From Candidatus Methylomirabilota bacterium (GTDB taxonomy: Bacteria > Methylomirabilota > Methylomirabilia > Methylomirabilales > 2-02-FULL-66-22): a stretch of 20,325 nt of DNA. The notes beneath the pieces were generated by a model. It searched no databases. It had not been told where the DNA came from and worked only from the letters and a program-made list of their open reading frames with translations. The stretch covers positions 1 through 20,325 of the forward strand of contig JACQXP010000478.1 of the NCBI GenBank assembly GCA_016208645.1, read 5' to 3'. The position numbers and the translations under genes were made by a program. Of this stretch, positions 6,276 through 12,624 are shown piece by piece; the stretch's first letter is position 1, and each line of letters starts with the position of its first letter.

Positions 6276-8453
6276 CTACCTTCCCGATGGCTTCTTCCCC
6301 TCCGGGACCCTGGCCTCGTCCCCCGCCCGCCTGGCCTCCGCGGGGTGCGAGCCGGGCGTCCCGGCCTTCTCGGCGGCCTCCCGCAGGAGCTCGCGGCGGC
6401 TCAGTCGGATCTTCCCCGCCCGGTCCACCTCGATCACCTTGACCATGACCTCTTCGCCTTCCTTGAGGACATCCTCCACCCGCTTGATCCGCTCCTGCGA
6501 GATCTGCGAGATGTGCAGCAACCCGTCCGTCCCCGGCAGGATCTCCACGAAGGCGCCGAAGTCCGTGATCTTGACCACCTTCCCCAGGTAGATCTTGCCG
6601 ACCTCCGGCACCTCGACGATCCGGCCGATGATCTCCATGGCCTTCTGCGCGGCCGCCTCGTCCACGGAGGCGATGGCCACGGTCCCGTCGTCCTCGATGT
6701 CGATCTTGACGCCGGTCTGCTCCACGATGCCGCGGATGATCTTGCCGCCGGGGCCGATGACCTCCCGGATCTTGTCCACCGGGATCTTGAAGGAGATGAT
6801 CCGGGGCGCGTAGGGGCTCAGGGCCTGGCGCGGCTTGGCCAGGGCCCGGTCCATGCTGTCCAGGACCTGGAGGCGCGCCTGCCGGGCCTGGGTCAGCGCC
6901 TGCCGGAGCGTGGCGTCGGTGATCCCCTGGATCTTGATGTCCATCTGGATGGAGGTGACCCCCGTGCGGGTGCCGGCGACTTTGAAGTCCATGTCGCCCA
7001 GGTGATCCTCCAGCCCCTGGATGTCGGTGAGGACCACCGTCCTGTCCCCCTCCTTCACCAGCCCCATGGCCACCCCGGCCACGGCCGCCCGCACCGGGAC
7101 GCCGGCGTCCATGAGGGACAGGCTGGCCCCGCACACCGTCGCCATGGAGGAGGAGCCGTTGGATTCCAGGATGTCGGACACGATCCGGACCGTGTACGGG
7201 AACTCCTCCTTGCCCGGCAGCATGGGCTGGATGGCCCGCTCCGCCAGGGCCCCGTGGCCGATGTCCCGGCGGGAGGCGCCGCGCATGAACTTGACCTCCC
7301 CCACCGAGAAGGGGGGGAAATTGTAGTGCAGCATGAAGCGCTTGAAGGTCTCGCCCTCGATGTCGTCCAGCCGCTGCTCGTCCTCGGACGTCCCCAGGGT
7401 GGTGGTGACCAGCGCCTGGGTCTGCCCGCGGGTGAACAGGGCCGAGCCGTGGGTGCGGGGCAGGACGCCCACCTCGCAGGTGATGGGCCGCACCTGCGTC
7501 ACGCTGCGCCCGTCGGCGCGCCGCCCCTCCTCCAGGATCAGGCGCCGCATCTCCTGCTTCTCCAGCTCCTCGAAGATCTCCTTGACCTGGAGCGTGGTCC
7601 CCTCGGGCTCCGCCGCCACGGCCGCCAGGGCCTCGTCCAAGAGGACCTTGCGCCGCGCCTTCTGTTCCTCCTTCTCGGGGACGAAGGCCAGCTCCCGGAT
7701 ACGGGGACGGCACAGCGCCTCGATCCGGCCCTGGAGCGCCGCATCCACCGGGGGCGTCACGAACGCCGGCCGCTGGACGCCCATCTGCCGCGCCAGATCG
7801 CGCTGCATCTGGTTGATGGCCTGGAGCGCCCGCTGGCCGAAGAGCAACGCGTCCAGCAGCGGTTCCTCCGGGACTTCCCGCGCTCCCCCCTCGACCATGA
7901 CCACCGCGGCCTCGGCCCCGGCCAGCACCACGTCCAGGTCGCTCTCTTCGAGCTCCGCGTAGGTCGGGTTCGCGACGAAGCGGCCGTTCACGCGCCCCAC
8001 CCGCACGCAGCCGATGGGGCCCAGGAACGGGATGGGCGAGGTGCTGAGGGCGGCCGAGGCGCCCACCACGGCCAGCACGTCGGGATCGTTCTCCTGGTCC
8101 GCCGAGAGCACCGTGGCGATGATCTGGACATCCTGATGGTAGCCGGCGGGAAACAGGGGGCGGATGGGGCGGTCAATCAGGCGGGAGGTGAGCGTCTCCT
8201 TCTCGTGGGGCCGCCCCTCCCGCTTGAAGAAACCGCCGGGGATCTTCCCGGCGGCGTAGGCGCGCTCCTGGTAGTCCACCGTCAAGGGGAAGAAGTCGCT
8301 CACCTCTCGAGGCTGTTTGGAGGCCACGGCCGTCACCAGGACCACCGTGTCTCCGTAGCGTACCCAGGCCGCCCCGTCGGCGGCCCGGGCCACGCGCCCG
8401 GCTTCGATGCTGAGGGTCCTCCCCTCCAGAGTGATTTCGGTCCGATAGGTCAT
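6276..8453 (-). CDS. pnp: polyribonucleotide nucleotidyltransferase (PNPase)
   Basis: This 725-residue enzyme degrades RNA 3' to 5' by phosphorolysis and acts in the degradosome. Two RNase PH domains are seen (residues about 10-145 and 315-545), separated by a helical domain (about 235-310). The second carries LFTRGQTQA (339-347) and the catalytic-site segment LGDMDFKVAGTRTG (485-498). A KH domain follows with IGPGGKII (566-573), then an S1 domain at about 618-685 (GKVVKITDFGAFVEI, LHISQI). A 35-residue charged tail ends the protein. All domains and the length are standard. The ATG overlaps the rpsO stop as ATGA, so translation is probably coupled, as expected for the rpsO-pnp pair found in most bacteria. 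Confidence 0.98.
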   Translation of the reverse strand: MTYRTEITLEGRTLSIEAGRVARAADGAAWVRYGDTVVLVTAVASKQPREVSDFFPLTVDYQERAYAAGKIPGGFFKREGRPHEKETLTSRLIDRPIRPLFPAGYHQDVQIIATVLSADQENDPDVLAVVGASAALSTSPIPFLGPIGCVRVGRVNGRFVANPTYAELEESDLDVVLAGAEAAVVMVEGGAREVPEEPLLDALLFGQRALQAINQMQRDLARQMGVQRPAFVTPPVDAALQGRIEALCRPRIRELAFVPEKEEQKARRKVLLDEALAAVAAEPEGTTLQVKEIFEELEKQEMRRLILEEGRRADGRSVTQVRPITCEVGVLPRTHGSALFTRGQTQALVTTTLGTSEDEQRLDDIEGETFKRFMLHYNFPPFSVGEVKFMRGASRRDIGHGALAERAIQPMLPGKEEFPYTVRIVSDILESNGSSSMATVCGASLSLMDAGVPVRAAVAGVAMGLVKEGDRTVVLTDIQGLEDHLGDMDFKVAGTRTGVTSIQMDIKIQGITDATLRQALTQARQARLQVLDSMDRALAKPRQALSPYAPRIISFKIPVDKIREVIGPGGKIIRGIVEQTGVKIDIEDDGTVAIASVDEAAAQKAMEIIGRIVEVPEVGKIYLGKVVKITDFGAFVEILPGTDGLLHISQISQERIKRVEDVLKEGEEVMVKVIEVDRAGKIRLSRRELLREAAEKAGTPGSHPAEARRAGDEARVPEGKKPSGR

Positions 8454-8719
8454 TTGCGAATGCCCAGCCTTTCGATCACGCGTTTGTACCGCTCGACGTC
8501 CTTCACCTTCAGATAGTCGAGCAGCTTGCGGCGGCGACCCACCAGCATGAGCAGCCCGCGTCGTGAATGGTGATCCTTCTTGTGGACGGTGAGGTGCTCG
8601 GTCAGGTACCCGATCCGGCCGCTGAGGAGCGCGATCTGGACCTCCGGCGACCCGGTATCCTGCTCGTGCAAGCGGTAGTGCCCGATGAGCTCACCCTTGT
8701 TCGAAAAATCCTTTGGCAT
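8450..8719 (-). CDS. rpsO: 30S ribosomal protein S15
   Basis: At 89 residues this is the exact usual length for S15, which binds the central domain of 16S rRNA early in 30S assembly. The family signature is clear: HEQDTGSPEVQIALLSGRI in the middle, HKKDHHSRRGLLMLVGRRR after it, and a C-terminal YKRVIERLGIRK. The ATG at 8719 follows GGGAGAG with a 6-nt gap; an in-frame upstream ATG at 8746 is ignored because the added residues do not fit the family. It lies 64 bp after the ribF stop and overlaps pnp by 4 bp. In enteric bacteria S15 controls its own mRNA by binding its leader. The short leader here shows no obvious match to that structure. Confidence 0.98.
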   Translation of the reverse strand: MPKDFSNKGELIGHYRLHEQDTGSPEVQIALLSGRIGYLTEHLTVHKKDHHSRRGLLMLVGRRRKLLDYLKVKDVERYKRVIERLGIRK

Positions 8720-8769
8720 GATCACTCTCCCTGCTGTCGGGGCCACACCTGTCCCCCATCCCGCAAAAA

Positions 8770-8796
8770 ATTATCACAGGGCCCTAGGAGTGTAAA
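8770..8796 (-). promoter_or_regulatory. possible internal promoter for rpsO-pnp
   Basis: TGTGATAAT gives an extended -10 (TGn followed by GATAAT, 8775-8770). TTTACA (8796-8791) stands 15 bp upstream as a -35 matching 5 of 6 positions. The spacer is short, which an extended -10 can tolerate. It overlaps the end of ribF and would start transcription about 40 nt before rpsO. Confidence 0.4.
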
Positions 8797-9752
8797 GTCC
8801 ATTCTGGCCAGGGAAGGACGCGCGCAGCCTGCCAGGCCGCCTCGGCCGCCTGGCGGTCGCGCCCGAGTTGCTCCGCCAGCGCCTGGGCCGAGGCGAAGCG
8901 CTGCTCGTCGCGCAGGCGCCGCAGGAAGAACGCGACGACCCGCTCGCCGTACAGCGGCGTCTCCCATCCCGGCATGTGGATCTCCAGCCGCCGCCCGCCC
9001 GGGCCGAAGGTCGGCGCGCACCCCAGGTTCATCATGGCATCCTGGAACCCGCCGCGCACCAGGACCCGCCCGGCGTAGACCCCGTCGCGAAGCGGCGGCG
9101 GCTCCGGCAGCGCCACGTTCGCCGTGGGAAATCCCAGCTCGCGCCCGCGGCCCGCGCCCGGCTGGACCTCGCCCTCCAGGCAATAGGGCCGGCCGAGGAA
9201 ACGCCGGGCCTCCTCCACCTCCCCCTCGGCCAGGAGCCCCCGGATCATGCGGCTGCTCACCACCACGCCGTCCAGGCTCACGGGTGGGATCACCTCCACC
9301 CAGAAGCCGTGGCCCGAGGCCAGGGCCTGCAAGAGGTCCGCATTCCCCCGCCGGCCCTTGCCGAATCCGAAGTCATAGCCCACGCACAGGCCGGCGACGC
9401 GCAGGCCGTCCACCAGGACCGCGCGGACGAACGCTTCCGGCTCCAGGCCCGCCATGGCCTCGGTGAAGTGAATCGCCGCGGCCGCGGCCATACCCAGCCG
9501 GCCGAACAGCGCCAGCTTGACCGGCAGCGGCGTGATCAGCGCCGGCGCCTGCGCCGGCCGGACCACCTCCAGGGGGTGCCGCGCGAAGGTCAGGATCGCG
9601 GGCGTCCCGCCCATGGCGGCGGCCCGCTCCCGCACGCGGCGCAGGATCGCCTGGTGGCCCAGGTGCACGCCGTCCATGGTCCCCATGGCCAGGACGGGCG
9701 TCGGCACGTCCCAGCGCAGATCCTGCACCCGTCCCGCCTGGATCACGCGCAT
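8784..9752 (-). CDS. ribF: bifunctional riboflavin kinase / FMN adenylyltransferase
   Basis: This 322-residue enzyme turns riboflavin into FMN and then FAD. The N-terminal FAD-synthetase domain shows GTMDGVHLGHQ (residues 24-34), the nucleotidyltransferase HxGH motif. The usual Phe of GxFDGxHxGH is Met26 here, a mild substitution. Further motifs are LTFARHPLEV, FGKGRRGN and SSRMIRGLL. The C-terminal kinase domain shows GRGRELGFPTANV and DGVYAGRV. Length is typical. The ATG at 9752 comes 13 bp after the truB stop, with GAGGG about 10 nt upstream. The position between truB and rpsO is the common one in this operon. Confidence 0.97.
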   Translation of the reverse strand: MRVIQAGRVQDLRWDVPTPVLAMGTMDGVHLGHQAILRRVRERAAAMGGTPAILTFARHPLEVVRPAQAPALITPLPVKLALFGRLGMAAAAAIHFTEAMAGLEPEAFVRAVLVDGLRVAGLCVGYDFGFGKGRRGNADLLQALASGHGFWVEVIPPVSLDGVVVSSRMIRGLLAEGEVEEARRFLGRPYCLEGEVQPGAGRGRELGFPTANVALPEPPPLRDGVYAGRVLVRGGFQDAMMNLGCAPTFGPGGRRLEIHMPGWETPLYGERVVAFFLRRLRDEQRFASAQALAEQLGRDRQAAEAAWQAARVLPWPEWTLHS

Positions 9753-9765
9753 GGTCGCCGGACCC

Positions 9766-10716
9766 TCAGGCCGCGCTCGAGAACACCCGCACGGGGTGCA
9801 GCACCACGCGGGTGGGCTCGCAGGCGGCAAAGTCCGGTGAGGCCACCGTGGTCTCGGCCAGGGACAGGAGCTGCTTGCGAAAGCCCAGGACCCGCACCAG
9901 GGCCCCGCGCGCCAGGTCGCCCGGGAACTGCACCACCAGGGCGGCCGCCACGGCGCCGCCGTGCAGGATGAGCCGCCCCGCCTCCGGCGCCACGCGGACC
10001 GCGGGCAGGTGCGCCAGGGCATCGGCGATGGAGATGAGCACCTCGGGGAGGCGCCCCTCCCGGACCCGCCTCTCCAGCTCCTCCAGCGTCAGGATCCCGT
10101 CCAGGCTGAACCGGCCCGCGCGCGTGCGGGTGAGTGCGTGCAGGTGCCCGCCGCAGCCCAGGGCCCGGCCGATGTCGTCGCACAGGCTCCGGGCGTAGGT
10201 CCCCTTGGAACAGGTCGCGCGCAACCGGACCAAGGGCGGCGCGAACTCCAGGAGCTCCAGCGCATGGACGCGCACGGCGACCGGCGGGCGCTCCACCTTC
10301 TCCCCGCGACGGGCCAGCCGGTAGAGGCGCTCCCCCCGGTACTTCTTGGCCGAGAAGATGGGCGGGACTTGCTGGATCTCGCCCACGAACCGCGGGAGGA
10401 TGGCCAGCAAGTCTTCGCGCCGGACCCGGATGTCTTCGACCCGGCCCGTCTCCTTGCCCGCGGCGTCCAGCGTGTCGGTGGTCACCCCCAGGCGCAGCGT
10501 CATGAGGTATTCCTTGTCCGCCTGGGTCAGGAACTGGGCGATCCGCGTGGCCCGCCCCACGCACAGGGGCAGCACCCCCGTGGCCTGGGGGTCCAGCGTC
10601 CCGGTATGGCCCACCCGTCGCACGCCCAGAATCTTGCGGACGGCATCCACCACGTCGTGCGAGGTCATGCCCGCCGGCTTGTTGATGTTCAGGACCCCGT
10701 GCACTTCCGGCTTCAT
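9766..10716 (-). CDS. truB: tRNA pseudouridine(55) synthase
   Basis: This 316-residue enzyme makes pseudouridine at U55 in the T-loop of tRNAs. The N-terminus GVLNINKPAGMTSHDVV and the catalytic motif GHTGTLDPQATGVL, with nucleophile Asp42, are canonical. YRGERLYRLARRG and CSKGTYARSLCDDIG also match the family. The C-terminal part is a PUA-like domain, roughly 245-316. The ATG at 10716 fits the family N-terminus but has no clear Shine-Dalgarno: the upstream sequence is a GATT-rich repeat spacer. It is separated from nrnA by 65 bp, while ribF follows after 13 bp. Confidence 0.97.
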   Translation of the reverse strand: MKPEVHGVLNINKPAGMTSHDVVDAVRKILGVRRVGHTGTLDPQATGVLPLCVGRATRIAQFLTQADKEYLMTLRLGVTTDTLDAAGKETGRVEDIRVRREDLLAILPRFVGEIQQVPPIFSAKKYRGERLYRLARRGEKVERPPVAVRVHALELLEFAPPLVRLRATCSKGTYARSLCDDIGRALGCGGHLHALTRTRAGRFSLDGILTLEELERRVREGRLPEVLISIADALAHLPAVRVAPEAGRLILHGGAVAAALVVQFPGDLARGALVRVLGFRKQLLSLAETTVASPDFAACEPTRVVLHPVRVFSSAA

Positions 10717-10720
10717 GGCC

Positions 10721-10791
10721 ACTTTCGATTTTGGATTGAAGATTGCCGATTGACAGTGAATCGAAAATCGACAATCGCAAATCACAAATCC
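10721..10791. repeat. degenerate GATT/AATC inverted repeat between nrnA and truB
   Basis: The left part carries CGATT, GGATT, AGATT and CGATT units. The right part carries the complement (AATCG, AATCG, CAATCG, AAATCAC). The two halves form an imperfect inverted repeat around a short central GACAGTG. It reaches into the last codons of nrnA and comes within a few bases of the truB start. Confidence 0.6.
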
Positions 10792-11753
10792 GGTTGGAGG
10801 TAGGTCGTCGCCGCCGCCAGCACCCGCGCCTTGGCGTTTGCCAGGGACTCGTGCAGGGTGCACCCCGCCGCGTTCCGGTGCCCGCCGCCCCCGAACGCCT
10901 CGGCCAGGCGCGCCACGTCCGTGTCTCCTCGCGATCGGAAGCTGACCTTCACCTGGGCGGCCGAGACCTCTTTAAAGGCCACGGCGATCTGCACCCCGCG
11001 CACGGCCCGAGCGTAATTGATGAAGTCCTCCGTGACCTCCAGCCCCAGTCCCGCCCGCGCCTGCGCGGCCGACGTCACCTCGATCCAGGCCAGTCGGCCG
11101 TCCGCACTCACCCGGAGGCCGGCCAGGGCCTCGCCCAGGAGATGCCACTCGCGCGGGTCGCGGTTGCCGGTGAGCCACGTCGCGATCTCCTCGACGGCGG
11201 CCCCGCACTCCACCAGGTCGGCCGCCGCCCGCAGCGCCTCGGGGGTGGCGTTGCCGTACTGGAAGGCGCCCGTGTCCGTCAGGATGGCGGCGTACAGGTT
11301 CGTGGCCACGGCCTTCCCGATCGCGAAGCCGCCCCGGCGCAGGATGCGGTAGACCATCTCGCCCGCCGACGAGGCCCGGCTCTCCACCCAGTTCACGTCG
11401 CCGAATCGGCTGTTCCCGGCGTGGTGATCCACGTTGAGGACCACGGCGCCGGCCGGCCGGCCGGATAGCAGCCCGCCCGTCCGCTCGAGGTTGCTGGTGT
11501 CCACGACCAGGTAGCAGGCATAGGGACGGGCGATGGGCACCTCCCGCACCAGCTCGGTCGCCCCGGGGAGGCTCAAGAGCTCGGGGGGAAGCGGATCGGC
11601 ATTGTACGCGGCCGTCACCTTTCCCGCCTCACGCAGCGCCAGGCTGGCCCCCAGGGTCGCCCCGATGGCGTCCGCCTCCGGGAACACGTGCGCCAGGACC
11701 GCCACCGAGGGCGCGGCCCGCAGGGCGTCCACGACCTTGTCCAGGTCACTCAC
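10782..11753 (-). CDS. nrnA: DHH-family phosphoesterase, NrnA-like (nanoRNase / pAp phosphatase)
   Basis: This 323-residue protein belongs to the DHH/DHHA1 family that degrades 2-5 nt RNAs and, in many members, 3'-phosphoadenosine 5'-phosphate. Metal-site motifs are AHVFPEADAIG (residues 21-31), VVDTSN (83-88) and NVDHHAGN with Asp109-His110-His111. The C-terminal DHHA1 substrate-binding motif GGGGHRNAAG lies at 288-297. In motif I the usual first Asp of PDxDA is Glu26, which keeps the acid but may alter metal binding. The start is a GTG at 11753 that overlaps the rbfA stop by 8 bp, so translation is likely coupled. Location after rbfA and before truB is standard for this operon. Confidence 0.93.
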   Translation of the reverse strand: MSDLDKVVDALRAAPSVAVLAHVFPEADAIGATLGASLALREAGKVTAAYNADPLPPELLSLPGATELVREVPIARPYACYLVVDTSNLERTGGLLSGRPAGAVVLNVDHHAGNSRFGDVNWVESRASSAGEMVYRILRRGGFAIGKAVATNLYAAILTDTGAFQYGNATPEALRAAADLVECGAAVEEIATWLTGNRDPREWHLLGEALAGLRVSADGRLAWIEVTSAAQARAGLGLEVTEDFINYARAVRGVQIAVAFKEVSAAQVKVSFRSRGDTDVARLAEAFGGGGHRNAAGCTLHESLANAKARVLAAATTYLQPDL

Positions 11754-12114
11754 CCTCGTCGCCCTCGCGCGCCGCGACCTGTTTCAAGAGCGCGGCGACG
11801 TGCAGGCTCCGCTCCACCGACTCGTCCGCCTCGAACGTGAGTTCGGGCGCATACCGGAGCCGCAGGGTCCGGCCCAGCTGCCCCCGCAGGAATCCCGCCG
11901 CCGACCGCAGGCCCGTGAGGGTCTCCTCCGTGCCCCCCTGGCCACCCGGACCCGTGAAGGAGACCCGCGCATGGCGCAGGTCCCCGCTGACCCGCACGGC
12001 CGTGATGGTCACCTGATGCACGCGAGGGTCCTTGACCTCGCGCAGCAGCAGGCGGCTGAGCTCCTCCTGGATCAGGCCGGCAACGCGGTCGGCTCGCTTG
12101 AACGGCAGGGGCAT
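11746..12114 (-). CDS. rbfA: 30S ribosome-binding factor A
   Basis: This 122-residue factor binds the 30S subunit and helps mature the 5' end of 16S rRNA. The KH-like family pattern is present: RADRVAGLIQEELSRLLLREVKDPRV, then VTITAVRVSGDLRHARV and a C-terminal LRYAPELTFEADESVERS with final helix. Length is typical. The ATG at 12114 is chosen by homology because the family N-terminus (KRADRVAGLIQEE) begins just after it. The upstream in-frame extension to 12204 is merely translated repeat. No Shine-Dalgarno is visible, as the base run upstream is the degenerate TTTCCA repeat. It overlaps nrnA by 8 bp. Confidence 0.95.
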   Translation of the reverse strand: MPLPFKRADRVAGLIQEELSRLLLREVKDPRVHQVTITAVRVSGDLRHARVSFTGPGGQGGTEETLTGLRSAAGFLRGQLGRTLRLRYAPELTFEADESVERSLHVAALLKQVAAREGDEGE

Positions 12115-12118
12115 GAGA

Positions 12119-12227
12119 GTTGGAAGTCGGAAACTGGAAATTGGAAACTGGAACGCTGGAGACCGGATGGCAGCCCTGGCACCCAGGCCCGGACCAGTTT
12201 CCATTTTCCAGGGTCCAGTTTCCAGAG
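12119..12227. repeat. GGAAACT inverted repeat between ylxP and rbfA
   Basis: The left arm (12128-12154) repeats GGAAACT and GGAAATT units. The right arm (12194-12225) repeats the complement (CCAGTTTCC, CCATTTTCC, CCAGTTTCC). The arms could pair over more than 20 bp with a few mismatches around a 40-nt GC-rich centre. The element fills nearly the whole spacer and ends at the rbfA start. Confidence 0.75.
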
Positions 12228-12231
12228 GAGG

Positions 12232-12519
12232 TCAGTGGGTGACCAGATCAATCTCGTAGTCCACCACCAGGGCCTCGCCGTTTGCTTCGATCCAGTTCAC
12301 CACCTTGGAGAGGGTTTCGTCCACCAGGCGGGCATCCTTGCTCACGGCGGCAACGCCCAGCGTCGCCCGCTGCCAGTCGTCCAGCCGGTCCACCTCGGCG
12401 ATGCCCACGTTGAATCGCGCCTGGACGCGATCTTTCAGGCTCTTGACCACCCGGCGCTTCGCCTTCAGCGACGCGCTGTCCGGGATCCTGAGCTCGATCT
12501 TGCAGCTGCCGACCGTCAT
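12232..12519 (-). CDS. ylxP: DUF503 / YlxP-like protein
   Basis: This 95-residue protein has the DUF503 pattern: MTVGSCKIELRIPDSASLKAKRR, then VVKSLKDRVQARFNVGIAEVD, DDWQRATLGVAAVS and a C-terminal LVVDYEIDLV. The family is small, cytosolic and almost always found beside infB and rbfA, and a link to ribosome maturation is inferred from that context. The ATG at 12519 matches the family start. The upstream extension to 12579 comes from a repeat and is rejected. There is no obvious Shine-Dalgarno. The spacers on both sides (105 and 117 bp) are filled with inverted repeats of two different kinds. Confidence 0.92.
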   Translation of the reverse strand: MTVGSCKIELRIPDSASLKAKRRVVKSLKDRVQARFNVGIAEVDRLDDWQRATLGVAAVSKDARLVDETLSKVVNWIEANGEALVVDYEIDLVTH

Positions 12520-12531
12520 GCGCCGGAACGA

Positions 12532-12609
12532 GCAACCGCCAATGAACGCCAATGAACGCGAATTTTCCTGGAATCCCATTTGCGTGTATTTGCGTTCATT
12601 TGCGGTTGC
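12532..12609. repeat. AATGAACGC inverted repeat between infB and ylxP
   Basis: The left arm (12532-12560) is GCAACCGCC followed by two AATGAACGC units. The right arm (12583-12609) is its near-complement, ending TTTGCGGTTGC. The arms can pair over about 27 bp with a few mismatches around a loop of about 22 nt. It is too AT-mixed and lacks the T-run of an intrinsic terminator. Confidence 0.8.
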
Positions 12610-12624
12610 ATGGGTTTGAGGTTC

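Noticed and set aside
6289..7713. Upstream extension of the M16 peptidase frame through pnp to 7713
   Set aside because: The added roughly 475 residues are Gly/Pro/Arg-rich shadow sequence inside pnp. Homology begins only near 6270.
6345..8516. A 723-codon open frame on the plus strand
   Set aside because: It is antisense to pnp, with an Asp/Leu/His-rich shadow composition and no recognisable domain.
8720..8783. A possible S15 autoregulatory structure or terminator in the ribF-rpsO spacer
   Set aside because: Only a 5-bp CCTGT/ACAGG pairing across a long loop was found. The TTTTTT there is not preceded by a stable stem.
9753..10022. Upstream extension of ribF into truB
   Set aside because: The Trp/Arg/Ser-rich extension is out of frame with truB and does not resemble RibF. 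The ATG at 9752 fits.
12119..12609. A possible CRISPR-like array in the ylxP region
   Set aside because: The units are very short, degenerate and inverted, without regular spacers, and no cas gene is present.
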